64,000 nt of DNA from Brachypterus glaber (taxonomy: Eukaryota > Arthropoda > Insecta > Coleoptera > Kateretidae), in assembly GCA_958510825.1 (NCBI GenBank), contig OY294046.1:1240001-1304000 (forward strand), given 5' to 3'. Position numbers and translations under genes: made by a program. Below, one piece after another: positions 1 through 10,934 of the stretch; the first letter of the stretch is position 1; every line of letters begins with the position of its first letter. Below the pieces are notes generated by a model, which made no database searches, was not told the DNA's origin, and saw only the letters and a program-made list of their open reading frames with translations.

Positions 1-114
1 TTTTGAAGTTAAATCCTCCTCAATCTACCAGGATGTATAAAAGCTGAAATCAAAATGGTCTCAAATTAAAATGTACCATTAACGCATATTTTTGAATAAT
101 ATTTTTTATACATA

Positions 115-847
115 CAGGGTGATCCATAACTGGCATGCCAAAATTTAAGAGGTGATTCTAGATCCAAAAATATAAAAAAAGTTCCTATAAAGGTTGGTCC
201 GGAAATGAGCCCTAAGGGATCTAGGGCCCTTTAAAATTGTAATAAAAATAAGGTTTTTAATTAATAACTCGGGTACCGTTTAAGCTAGAGCGGCGAGCTT
301 TTGCCTGTATACTAGTATTAATAAGGGCAATAAGTTTATGTTAATTTATTTTTTTAATTTATCCAGAGGCGTGCCCAGACGGACAAAATATATGAGGCTT
401 AAAACATTTTTGCCCCAAACTTTTCTATGTGTATGTTTTTTGGATTTGTTGTAAAAAATATAGATTTCTGGAGTAAAAATACATATAAAATATCATATAG
501 TGTAACACTGTAGGAGCAACCGTTATCAAAAAAAAAATGCAACTAAGAGGAAGTAAAATTTTGTGCCACCAAAAACGTTACTTTTTAAAAGGCTATTACT
601 CCTTTAATATTAAATTTAGGTGTTTTGGTGTATAATACTTTTTTGCTCAGTTTTAAATGAAGAATCACCCTGCAGCATTAAAATTTTATTGGTGCTTTTT
701 TTTGTTCCCCATTCAATACGTCATCTTCGAAGGGCCTTAGCTCCCTTAGGGCTCATTTCCGGACCAACCTTTATAGAAACTTTTTTTCATATTTTTGGAT
801 GTAGAATCACCTCTTAAATTTCGGTACGCGAGTTCTGGAACAGGCTG
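115..847. mobile_element. TA-flanked TIR element (non-autonomous, Tc1/mariner-like)
   Basis: Seen: the ends are inverted repeats of about 120 bp. The left end starts CAGGGTGATCC and the right end, read inward on the minus strand, starts CAGCCTGTTCCAGAACTCGC. TA lies immediately outside both ends (113-114 and 848-849). No transposase frame is visible inside; the ORF-like stretch at 620-817 lies mostly in the right arm. The first ~30 bases of the right terminus match the termini of the transposase-bearing element at 5298-6581, and the interior resembles the element at 47112-47693. Inference: a MITE moved by a Tc1/mariner-type transposase. Confidence 0.8.
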
Positions 848-1931
848 TATCTTTAAAATAATGACAAAAGTCACCATTAATAAATGTTCATAATATAACT
901 ATTATACTGCCCTGCTAAGACAAGTTGTCCTATCTGCACTTTTTGAGATAAGGACATCATTGTATTGCCCCATATGCCTACTAAAAAGAAATGTCCTATC
1001 TAAAACCCAAATCTAAAAAATTAGCCTAAGATGTTTATCCTATGTGGAAAATTCTCAATGTTTTATAAATAAAATTGTCTTAACTAGTCTTAACTAGAGG
1101 AATAAGTCAGGACTAGGACTAATTTTACAGATGTTAGTAATTTGATTGGACTTTTTAGATCATTTTGTCCTAACTTTCTAAGATAGAACAAATGCATTTA
1201 GTATGACAATTTATTTTTTTTTTTCAAAGGATATCACATATTTTTGATTTAAAACAAAGCAGAACCCAACGCCATATTTATTTAAACATGTTTTCAAAAA
1301 ATGGAAACAAAAACAATAAAACTGGCCATATCTCAAAATATTTGCAGTATATCAAGATTAGGTTTGGTTGGCAAATACCTAGGTTTTTCTCAAAAACAAC
1401 TGTTGTGGAAATAACCCCCTTTTAAAACTAAACGATTCAGTTAATAAAACAATGAGTTTCTTTGTAGTTGGAAGCAAATATGTAACATTTAATTAGGTAA
1501 TAATTATAAGATTAGACAAATAATTTCCATTTCCCTAGCATAAATCATGCAAACAATACATGAACATTTTCAGGATCACTTATCTAGACAATACAAAGAT
1601 TTGCATAAATCATAGTCAACTGTTAATTCAATCTGACCACTTTCGTTTGATTTGAATCTTCCATGAAGATACGAATCTTTTTTCTTTCTTGGTTTTTTTC
1701 AGTTACACGATTTGAATAAGTTATTATTCGAGTAATATGTCTTCATTTGCACTGTCTCTCGGCCTAACTGATGGCAGTATTCAAAAGAAAAAGCTAAAAA
1801 ACAACTTAACCTAAAATTTTGTTAAAGTTTGACTTCCAGATACTCCCGAACTATTGATCTGATCCACCTTAAATGCCTAGTTTAAAACTGGTACCTTTTT
1901 TTTCTACGAGTGCTTTAGAATATAAGCAAAT
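848..1931. other. AT-rich stretch without recognisable gene
   Basis: No coding frame, tRNA or terminal inverted repeat was found. A loose set of TGTCCTA/TAGGACA words occurs between 920 and 1190 in both orientations, which may be an eroded inverted repeat. Confidence 0.4.
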
Positions 1932-2532
1932 ACACACACTTTTGAAACACAGAATGAGTCCATTCTAGCTCTAGATACGTTATGAATATTCCGTATCAAG
2001 TGTTAGAATGAGCATATGTAGTGGCATCTCTTGTTTATAAAAGTAAAGAAAACTGTAGCAAAATTAGCAAAAATATATTTATTTTACGATGAAATATTGA
2101 ATAATTTAATGAAATTTAAAGTTTTGCGTTAAAATTACATAAAGTTTATTAGTTTTTCTTAATATTTAACCAGTTTTTTATCAATTTAGTTCAAAAAATT
2201 AAAACTGCTCCATCTATTGTTAAATATTTACCTGATATCTGTCACAACAATCTGACACAACCTTCAATTTTTGCATTACAATTTGTAAATATGTGCTAAA
2301 ATTAAATAAAAATCTTTTTTAAGTACTGATTTGATAAAATTATTAAATAACATTAATTGCTTTATTTAAAAATATGTGTTTTGTTGCATTTACAATGTCG
2401 AGTCACAAAAAACATTGTTTTTAACCTTGTTCGCAGTTTAAGGCCATACAGTGTTTCATATTTGCAGTCGAAGAAAAAGTATAGTCTACAACACGTATGG
2501 AATAGTCATTCCGCGCTCGCGGGACCGTCATA
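1932..2532 (+). repeat. Dispersed repeat P, copy 1
   Basis: About 600 bp that recur in inverted orientation at 22759-23353 with high similarity. The end near 2480-2575 contains an inverted repeat around GTATGGAATAG / CTATTCCATAC that encloses a CpG-rich core (CGCGCTCGCGGG). The long frames here carry no recognisable domain. Family identity unknown. Confidence 0.7.
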
Positions 2533-2940
2533 CTCGCCTCTCCGCTCGCTCTGAATATTGTCTATTCCATACTAGTTTTAGAATATACTATACAGACACT
2601 ATTTTTAAACGAATGTATTTGATGATTAAAAGGCCTTCGACAAAAAAAAACTAAAAATGTTTTTGTAGAACACAGGACCTGAATAGTTGGATAAAAGAAT
2701 TTTTTAAATCAGACATATAGTTCAAAAGTTAGATTTGCATACAAATAGACGCACACAGACCTTTTTTTAACGCCCAGTTTTTCAAATTTTCTGGATCTTT
2801 CATGATTTTCAATAGCGGGTGTTAATGTTAACTATTTTGTTTCCATTAATAAAATATTTGTTTACATGAACTAAATATTTATTTGACTCAAATAACATTT
2901 TTTACTAACAACCAAATAATTTAATTGGCCAAATAAATCC

Positions 2941-3405
2941 TTTTTCTATTTTGCGAGTCTTATAAGCTCATAATCACACGCATTTTGCTTGTTCTTATAG
3001 GCCCATAAGAGGTCTGTACTTTTTGTTCTTTTGGGTTGGCAGCAGACAAAAGCCTATCGCTTGACGTTTTCCGTGCAAATGTCAACGACGCTTTAAAGTT
3101 TAATTTTCTACAAAATTTTGTGTTTAGGTTATTTTTACCATGTTAAAATTGTGGCTTGGTTAATTGGATCAAAAAAGAGAAGAGATAACTATAAAATATA
3201 TCAAAATATCATTCGTTCTTAGAATTTTAAACATGGTGTAAACTGTAATGCCAATCCAAAACAAAAATCGCTAAATCAGTCATCAATTTAATTGTAAGTT
3301 TTTTAAAATTTTAGAGCAAAATAAAAAAAATTGTATAAAGCACTCGTTTCATAACTCGTTTTTAGCTCACTAGTATGTTATGAAACTAGTACTTTAATAT
3401 ACTAT
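2941..3405 (-). repeat. Dispersed repeat C, copy 1
   Basis: One of about nine copies in the window of a ~520-bp repeat. Two constant features mark the family. One end has a hairpin built on CTCTTATAAGCTCATAATC and ACACGC/GCGTGT. The other end, in full copies, has a ~100-bp hairpin from GTTTCATAACA to TGTTATGAAAC around CCGCTTGCGG. This copy is reversed and has lost part of the large hairpin. No protein is encoded. Confidence 0.8.
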
Positions 3406-3526
3406 TTTATCAGTGTAAGAAATTAAATCTTTAAATTTTAAAAGAACTACAAAATGAATGGCGATATCTCCCGTTAGATTAGACAGGGACAAAAGTTCTA
3501 CCCAAAAAGGATAGAATACATACATA

Positions 3527-3800
3527 CACTCCCACTTCCACCCAACCAAACAAATTCTGTATTTGTTCTTTGTTGAACAAATACAATATTTACTTGGCCG
3601 GGCGAAAAGTGTAACTATATTAAAGAAATTACTGGCGCCAACTAAATTTTAGTAGAATTATCTTATTCTACAGATTCACATTAGCTATGTTCGTTCGTGC
3701 CGCTCACTGCTACACTTTCCGGCCAACCAAATAAATACTGCATTTGTTGTATGAAAAACAAATAGAGTATTTATTTGGTTGTCTGGAAAGTGTAGCACAA
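3527..3800. repeat. Two related long hairpins
   Basis: Positions 3527-3615 and 3708-3798 are each a near-palindrome with arms of about 40 bp. Both are built from ACTTTCC-GGCCAACCAAATAAA and its complement around an AACAAATA core, and they resemble each other. They may be the two ends of one short foldback element whose middle (3616-3707) is unrelated. Confidence 0.6.
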
Positions 3801-3894
3801 ATGAGATAGAGATAGGGTAGACGTCTTTAGTTTCATAATTCTAGTTGTAGAGAGCTCCATTGACTTAAAATGCAATCGCCGTAAAGTCATTAAA

Positions 3895-4062
3895 ATGTTA
3901 CAAAGTAAATCTGACATTTGGACAAATCTGATGAACATCATCCATCGCCAACATGTTGCTTATTATTTAAGGTGCGGATGCTCCAAGGCAGATAAACAAA
4001 TTCTTAATGAAAGTGAAGAGGTTCGTGAAACTTTCTTCTACACGAATCCACTAAAAGCTTAA
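3895..4062 (+). pseudogene. Unidentified coding-like fragment (55 codons, continues in another frame)
   Basis: A 55-codon frame opens at ATG 3895 and contains the peptides SDIWTNLMNIIHRQ and YYLRCGCSKADKQ. Its composition is protein-like, unlike the A/T-homopolymer frames around it. The same frame is open upstream to about 3820 without a start. After the stop at 4062, a second protein-like stretch follows in another frame (about 4104-4205, with LLRQRCQQEKTIDC). I read this as one gene or transposon ORF broken by a frameshift. The family is not recognised, and a small intact exon cannot be excluded. Confidence 0.35.
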
Positions 4063-4202
4063 ATGCCGACCATAACTGTTCAGTATTAAGATGATATAAA
4101 CTAATTTCGGTCTGTTACGTCAACGTTGCCAGCAGGAAAAAACAATTGATTGTACTCCAGCCTGTGTCGAAATCAACAACTTTAGGTTAGAAACCTACTA
4201 GT

Positions 4203-4441
4203 ATATTATGCGCCTAGTATCGGAACTAATTCTGTAGTGTTTGAGACTGAAGTTTTTTTACTTTGACCGACTCGAGGCAAAAAAATCAGTCGAGAACATT
4301 TAAGACAGTTCGCATACGTGGTACATATAATATTTTTTCTACTGCCTAAAACTAGTAAATCCAAATGTCAGTTAAAAATATAGTTTAAAAATTATTTTGA
4401 CATGGCTGTCAGTTTGACAAATAAGTTAAAAAAGTCAGTAT
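4203..4441 (+). repeat. Repeat K, one arm (copy 1)
   Basis: Matches one arm of the inverted-repeat family K at 49020-49432 and 52002-52608. Shared words include CTCGAGGCAAAAAAATCAGT, GACAGTTCGCATAC and GACATGGCTGTCAGTTTGAC. Only one arm remains, so this copy is truncated. Confidence 0.7.
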
Positions 4442-4580
4442 AGCCGGCGCAATTAATTCCAATTTTAAAGAACTTAACAATAAAACGAAATATTGACGCA
4501 ATCGATAAAGAAAAAGAAAATACGACGCGCCTTTCTTGTGTCATTAAACTTTTTTGAAGTACAAGCTGTATGACTACTTA

Positions 4581-5005
4581 CACGGAAAGAAATTAGTGGG
4601 CTCTGCGCTATACATTATAAGATATTTGGTAACAGTGGCAAATTATAGTGATTTAAGCTATAGATTATAAGGGACACAATAACTAATAATGTTAAAAATA
4701 AATTGGAAACGATTATATATATTACAGACACGATTATATTTATTACAGGCACTATTATAAATTTACAGAAATTTTATTATATTATAAAAATTATTAGCAC
4801 GGACAATAATTAAATCTATTTAAGCTATAAATGCCATACTATTTGTTATATTTTATTATTCACTAAACAATTAAAGTATTTCATATAAATTTTTACACTG
4901 ACTGCCATAATTGTAAGAGAAAGCCTTGTATTTATATAATAAGCGATTATAATTTGCTTGGCATGTGTGTTATAGCGCTCCTAGCTATAATTTTTTTTTT
5001 CCGTG
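4581..5005 (+). mobile_element. MITE family D, copy 1 (425 bp)
   Basis: The ends are CACGGAAAGAAATTA and, inverted, CACGGAAAAAAAAAATTATA, with TA on each side (4579-4580, 5006-5007). Four other copies at 34638, 45942, 52611 and 59501 differ at only a handful of positions, indicating recent spread. There is no coding capacity. The TA target suggests a Tc1/mariner-type mobilising transposase, which is not in this window. Confidence 0.85.
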
Positions 5006-5297
5006 TAATGTAAATGTACTTGGGGTATACTTAATTAAACTATATTAAAATTTAATGTCTTTAGACACAATTTATTTTAATTTCTAAGAAAAACTTGGAC
5101 CTTAGAATTGTATTTGTATTGGTATTTATTGATCCTTTCCTTTAAATTCCTACGTATATCCATTTGGTTATTTTGTCAAGCTCTGATGGATTTTAACGAT
5201 AGTTAAGTAGACGGTTAGACAGTTTAATAGTGACCTTTTTATGTAAAACAAAATATGTACTCGTGTCAAAGGGCCTTGTTTGCTAGTCCCAGACATA

Positions 5298-6581
5298 CAG
5301 CCTGTTCCAGAACTCGCGTACCGAAATTTGAGGGTATATTAAAAACCCTCTGGAAAATATGAAAAAAATTTCAAAAAAAATCCATCTTCAATACTAATTA
5401 AAAAGGAAGCTATTTAATCTGACCAATCCTGTTGCTGATGTTAAATTACCTAAAAATTAGTTTTTCCCTACTTATTAGTAACTATGGTTGCATTTTAATT
5501 GTTGACGAGTGCATTGTTTGAGACTTTCAACTTTAGAATCTTTTTAGGTTATTATATTTTGACAAAACCGACAGAGGCTATCAAATATTCTATTTTTATA
5601 GGGTCACTCCATCCGGCGGTGGTTTTATGATACCCGTCTTAGACGTCAGCAACAAACTGCCGCTGCAACTCCATTCAGCGCGCTGAATGTAGTGTTTTTT
5701 TTATTAGAAACTCAGATCTTTTAATTGATTTACTGGCTATAAATTCTTAATACAAATTAATAAAATAAAAATACAATAACTGAATTCCTTGAATTAAAAA
5801 AACCATCTCTTTGAAACCCAGACTCATCCGTAAAAAGAATGCTTTTTACAAAGTTTTCATTTTCTTGATGTTTCTGCAACAGCCATGTGCAAAATTCGAC
5901 TCGTAAAGGATAGTCCTCCGGTGTCAAGCATTGTACTCGAGTGTAATGAAAGGGATGCATTTTTCCATCTTTTAGAATTCGTTGAACAGAGGTCTTAGAC
6001 ATATCAAGATTTCTAGCCACGATACTAAGGCTTCTTTCAGGTTCTTCTTCAAAAGCCTGAATGACAGCTTCTTCATTATCAACAGTTCTTGCAGTTCGCG
6101 GAGCGCCTCCAATCTCTTTTTTGTTTGGAGTTAAATTTCCAGAATTTCTTGCCCTTTGCACCAATCTTAAAATAACATTTCTGCTAGGATGTTCTCTATT
6201 GGGAAAACGAATAGAATATTCTACAGATGTAGCTGAAGCACTCCGGCCACACTCGCCATATAAAATTAGCATTTCGCAATACTCTTCTGAAGTAAACATC
6301 ATGAAAGCTTTGATATTTTTTTATGACATTAATAAATATTTATGTCACATTAATCACCATGTCAACCTACAGAATATGTACCTGCAATAATTAAATTTGC
6401 TTCCATAGCTACAAATTCAACCTTTAATGGTAATTTACAATCAGCAACAGTATTGGTCCACTTAAAGCGTTCTTATTTTTGAATTGAACGAAGATGGATT
6501 TTTTTTGAAACTTTTTTCATATTTTCCAGAGGGTTTTTAATATACCCTCAAATTTCGGTACGCGAGTTCTGGAACAGGCTG
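5298..6581 (-). mobile_element. Tc1/mariner-like transposon, internally deleted
   Basis: Seen: terminal inverted repeats of about 92 bp with only one or two mismatches, starting CAGCCTGTTCCAGAACTCGC, flanked by TA (5296-5297, 6582-6583). The interior holds a truncated transposase gene on the minus strand. The near-identity of the TIRs suggests a young insertion, but the transposase lost its C-terminal half, so this copy is non-autonomous. An exact 18-bp palindrome (5672-5689) lies in the part where the rest of the gene would be expected. Confidence 0.88.
5757..6302 (-). pseudogene. Tc1/mariner-like transposase, N-terminal half (DUF4817 class)
   Basis: 181 codons starting MMFTSEEYCEML. Residues 1 to about 60 match the DUF4817-type start seen in many insect transposases (YGEC...RFP...HPS..VI.R). 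Residues ~75-115 form a second helix-turn-helix (SLSIVARNLDMSKTSVQRIL). Residues 155-164 carry the first catalytic motif, ILFTDESGF, with Asp159. The sequence then leaves the family after FFNSRNS and ends in unrelated residues. Intact members are roughly 330-350 residues with two more acidic catalytic residues; both are missing. The ATG at 6302 fits the family start. The product would bind DNA but could not catalyse transposition; it could in principle repress related elements. Confidence 0.85.
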
Positions 6582-6636
6582 TATTTTGAGTTTGTATTCT
6601 GAAATTTTGATTCGTATATCTCGAACATAACATACA

Positions 6637-7395
6637 ACTAGATGAAACGTTGCAAGCACCCTGTCACTATTGGGAAAACTAAAAACATGCTATCAGAACA
6701 GGGTAGCATAACATAATTACAATTTTACTACTACTCCTCACTGCACAAACTAACTTGTATAATATTTATATTAAACTTTAGCTTTTCTTGTACACTTAAT
6801 ATATAATTAAAATTAATAATAAAAATATGTTTTTACTTGGATGCAAGCTGAACTTATTAATTACAATTTTTGATTAATTTTAAAAACAAATGAATGGAAG
6901 CTTAAAATTTGTACACTAGAGCCATCTAGTTCGCAAATTTCAAACTAGGTGTTTTGTTTGATTTTAAATTATGTATCTTTAAAACATTATATTCTAGCAA
7001 AAAACTGTATATAACATTTTTTATAGGGCTTAAAAAGATCTTTCATTTAAAATATAATTTTTTGAAATCGGGTTATAAATATGTGAGATATGCTAAAAAA
7101 ACCTTTTACTCTTTAAACTCCAATATCTCGAAAACAATGCGTTTTAGGAAAACGTTGTTTATAACATTTTTTGACCAATTTAAAATTATCTTTTATATAA
7201 GTGCTAAATTAACCAAATACAATAATAATTGCCTTAATTATAAACAAAAAACGCTAAAAATAGGAGTTTTACCCTATTTTTACCCCCTTACCCCCAATCG
7301 TATATCCCCAAAATCAAATCAGCTCTTCGGAATACGATAAGAAACAATATGTAGAAAACCGCAAGTCGATATCTCATGTAGAAATTGAGTTAGTT
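6637..7395 (-). repeat. Dispersed repeat F, copy 1 (interrupted)
   Basis: Reverse-oriented copy of the ~710-bp family F, seen complete at 31472-32184 and nearly so at 55389-56060. The terminal GCAAGCACCCTGTC block (6637-6675) is separated from the rest (6905-7395) by about 230 bp not found in the other copies. Long frames in F (for example 6954-7340) arise from homopolymer-rich DNA and recur only because the repeat recurs; I do not call them genes. Confidence 0.7.
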
Positions 7396-7421
7396 ATCTT
7401 AAAAGTTGTAATTTTAGACTA

Positions 7422-7756
7422 TAGTTATTTATGGTACTAGTGGGTAAAGTAAGATATTTCCCATGAGAAAATTAACCTGCGAGGCGTTAGCCAAGCAGGT
7501 TAATTTTCGAGAGTGCAATATCGGTTTACCCATGAGTGCTATACAAGGTTTTATCCAATAAATAGCTTAGGAATTCATATTTTTATTAAAAATTTTAATG
7601 ACACTTACAAGAAAATAATTTGACAAGTGACAGTTGAGTGGGTAAAATAAATAATTATCCACTCAATAAAGTAAAAGCCACGCTGGGGTTATTATTGAGT
7701 TTATCTATTTAAAATAAAGCTGGTAATTGTTTTATTATCTGTATTTATTGGATAAA
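7422..7756 (+). repeat. Repeat B, copy 1 (335 bp)
   Basis: Four copies lie in the window (also 11067, 23554 and 33711). Length is constant at 334-335 bp, from TAGTTATTTATGGTACTAG to GGATAAA. Each contains nested dyads: GGGTAAA...TTTACCC, GATATTGCCC...GGGCAATATC and AATTAACCTGC...GCAGGTTAATT. No protein and no A/B-box promoter is visible. The constant length and sharp ends suggest a mobile unit, but I could not find a consistent target duplication. Confidence 0.78.
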
Positions 7757-7989
7757 GGTTATTTTCTGGAGTAAGTAAAGAAATAATAAAATAAATAAAT
7801 ATCCTACAATAAAGTAAGAAACCGGGAAATTGAATACAATGCAATGAGACTAACAGTAAAACAAGAAACAGACAACAGGAGACGCTGTGTGGTAAATACT
7901 CTGTTTTACTCGATTGGATTCTACAGATATTTTACTTTTTTTTGCATAATATCCTGTTATAGTTATATATTTTTATGAATTTTACAAAT

Positions 7990-8486
7990 AGTATATTCTT
8001 GTATAGTACTTTAGAAAACTCGCCGCGAGCGGCTCGTTTTCTAAACTTGTACTCGTGCGCTAAAAACGTGTTATGAAACGAGTGCTTTATACAATTTTTT
8101 CTATTTTGCTCTAAAATTTAAAAAAAATTACATTTAAGTTGATGACTGATTTAGGGTTTTTTGTTTCGAGTTGGCATTACAATTTTCTCCATGTTTAAAA
8201 TTCTAAGAACAAATGATATTTTGATATATTTTATAGTCAGCTCTTCTATTTTTCACTGCAAGTGACCAAGCCACAATTTTAACACGGTAAAAAATAACCT
8301 AAACACAAAATTTTATAGAAAATTAAACTTTAAAGTGACGTTGACATTTGCACGGAAAACTTCAAACGATAGGCTTTTATCTGTTGCCAACCCAAAAGAA
8401 AAAAAATTAGAGACCTCTTATGGGCCTATAAGAACACGCAAAATGCGTGTGATTATGAGCTTATAAGAGTCGCAAAATAGAAAAAA
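7990..8486 (+). repeat. Dispersed repeat C, copy 2
   Basis: Forward copy of family C. The first half of the large terminal hairpin is missing; the second half (GAAAACTCGCCGCGAGCGGC onward) and the distal ACACGC/GCGTGT hairpin are intact. Confidence 0.8.
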
Positions 8487-8555
8487 GAACTAAAAGATTT
8501 GTATGTTTAAAGGATTTACAGGTAAAGGTAGGTTATAAAAAAAAGCAAAACTAAA

Positions 8556-9010
8556 ACTAAACAAGCCGTAAAGATATGTAATGCTACGCATTCCATTATT
8601 TACTGTTCAGAGTAAATGGTATATTGTATTTTCCCAAAATCTTTAAAACAAACTAATTTTCAAAAAAAAAATTAAAAAAAGTCTAAAATGATCAATATTT
8701 GCGTTACGTAATACTTGAAGGTTCCCTCAAAAAGTAATTTTTTCTAAAAAAGTTTCGTTAATCGGAATTATCTTTTAGCTTTTTTCCATGTTTTTAAAAG
8801 TTTGACCCCCCATAACTTTTTTGTTTTTTTTTTGGGGATTACTTTCAAAAATAATAGGGATCTTCCCCTCATAGAACTTGCCTTATCCTGAAAATTCGAT
8901 CGGATTATTCGTTCTTGAGTTATCGTGTTCACAAAAATCGTGACATCGGACAGACAGACAGAGACAGATAGACAGACAGATAGATGGACTTTTGAAAAAA
9001 AAGTTTCATA
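8556..9010. repeat. Repeat modules L, Q-end and (GACA)n-bearing module M
   Basis: Three pieces. (1) 8556-8625: module L (ACAAGCCGTAAAGATATG, GCTACGCATTCC), also at 13485, 54897 and 61815. (2) 8690-8727: one end of the Q MITE family (GCGTTACGTAATACTTGAA). (3) 8770-9010, minus strand: module M, with a GATAACTC-type word next to a GACAGACAGACAGAGACAGA run and a TTTCATGAAA block. Module M recurs around 22195-22330 and 27240-27390. Confidence 0.6.
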
Positions 9011-9019
9011 TTTTTTCAT

Positions 9020-10256
9020 GAAAGAAATTTATATCCAAGAATTTTTTGTGTAGAACGATTTTTGAATTTTTTTGAAAATTCAAAACTATAATTATACTGT
9101 ATACCGTATAATGCTATTCTAGCGTAAGCGCTGTGAATAGTATAATAAGTATACTAAAATCCCGGCATCAATAGAGGTAAAATTCCGGTAAGAATGAGTG
9201 GAAATTATGTCTTTTTTTTGTGTACCCAGAACTGGTTACTCGAAAATTTTACAAAAATGTTGTAGATAGTTCGCTTTTTATGATGACTGTTATTTCTGTT
9301 TCTAACAACAATGTTGTTTCTCTGTATTATAGAAAAGTCATAAAAAATCAAAGAACTTTTACCTCAATAAGTAATTTCAGACCAATGTTTATGAAGGTGT
9401 CATCTTTTTGTTTGTTTATTTACTAACAGAAACGCGATACAGCTTTGTGGTGTAAAATGTAGATGTCGCTAGTCGACTTTCAGGCTACCTAGTAGCGATG
9501 TTGCGTAGTTTCCACCTTATCATGAATTCAAATCATTATACTTAAATTAAAAATGTAAAAAACTTTATTGTGTATACTATAATTATGTTTAATAATATAG
9601 TATATTTAAATCTATTAAAATTAAACTAGTTCATATAAAACTCATACAGAACTAATGTTTCTTAGAATTTTCAATAAAATATCCAAAGTATATGTTTCCA
9701 ATCGGCAACACTGTACCCCTGTCAGTCATTTTACGACATTAGACTGTGAGTTTACACATTCTTTCTCTCTCTTTACGCGTACTAAGTGTAAACAATAGTC
9801 ACTCCCCACCAGCCCCTCACCGTAGTTGGTTCACGCTTCAAACAAAGCATTCGGTAGATTTCATCATGTTCCTTCTTGACATTTTTTAGAACTGTTTATT
9901 GATTTTTTTTAATATTATTTATTTAGAATAATCTAGAATCACTTTTGATATAGCATGAGATCACAAAACATTCTGAATAAAAAGTATTGTAGTGTCTCCA
10001 ATATATCGCCTTCGCCAAATTTGCAAATTCAAAATGAATCTAAGCATAAATTCGATGAAATAAAAATAAAGCGTTCAAAATTGTAATACTTCGATTAAAA
10101 ATGTATTGTTTATGTTCGTGCTAAAACAAAACTATAATAGTCATTCATGCATAAATCATGGAAATCGAAACAAACAGGTGTGATTGACAGTCAGTCGTTG
10201 ACTGGTAGCCAATAAGTCAATAGGTACGTTCAATGCTGCCAGAAGTCTGCAGTACT
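9020..10256. other. No recognisable gene
   Basis: AT-rich with a few GC-richer patches (9430-9530, 9720-9850). Translating both strands gave no domain and no convincing splice-bounded exon. Confidence 0.4.
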
Positions 10257-10555
10257 AATATTCTATAGTATATTTAACTTCAAAATGAAGTAAGTGTAAA
10301 CAACCGCACGTGATAACAACGGATTTAGTGACAGGGTAGGACTCAAAACTAATTATTTCCATATAACGTACTTTGCATTGCAAGCATTGTACGTTTCATC
10401 GCAAGTACTCATGTACTGACCTGTTTAATTTTCTACATCCCTACTCTCGCAACATTCGAGTGTTTTAACCAATGAAACCACGCGCCAGCTGCCGCGAGCG
10501 CGATTCTTGTATTTATTTCTACTGCACCCTGAAGTTGAATATACTATAGAATATT
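10257..10555. repeat. Short foldback element (299 bp)
   Basis: 26-bp terminal inverted repeats (AATATTCTATAGTATATTTA... at 10257-10282, complement at 10530-10555) enclose a spacer with CpG-rich patches. No frame is recognised. A clear target duplication was not seen. Confidence 0.65.
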
Positions 10556-10699
10556 TTTTATAGAAAATTGATAAAATTGTCAAAAGCATTAAAACCTTAA
10601 CGCTTTGGAAAAGTATAGCTTTTGATATATTAGCCACATATTTATGACACTGTCACAACAAATTTAAAATTTTAAACTTTAGCCGAATTTTTAGCCATA

Positions 10700-10826
10700 T
10701 AAAGTGAACATTTTCTCCAAAGCAAGTCACGTGACCATATGTCCTTCCCACTTTGCCGTGCATAATCATAGAGTGGGAGAGAGAACACGATAGTAACGTT
10801 ACTTGGTTGCGAGAAAATGTTCACTA
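10700..10826. repeat. Small foldback
   Basis: AGTGAACATTTTCTCC near 10700 is complementary to GAGAAAATGTTCACT near 10812-10826. The inner bases (CAAGT.ACG) also pair in part. Confidence 0.5.
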
Positions 10827-10934
10827 TCATTATTATGCAAACTATTTACAGAAATTAAAACATTTACATAAAAACACTCATAATACTGGTACTTTTGGTA
10901 TTTTCATGAAATTTTCTCCCGAATTGGATAATCT

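Noticed and set aside
2357..2654. Frames in repeat P, and a short MKHC-ALNC start on the minus strand resembling a THAP domain
   Set aside because: Both copies have a stop a few codons later and no further zinc-ligand pattern.
6954..7340. 128-codon frame in repeat F, with similar frames at 31722-31952 and 55579-55966
   Set aside because: Composition follows A/T homopolymers, frames differ between copies and none shows a domain. The recurrence is that of the repeat.
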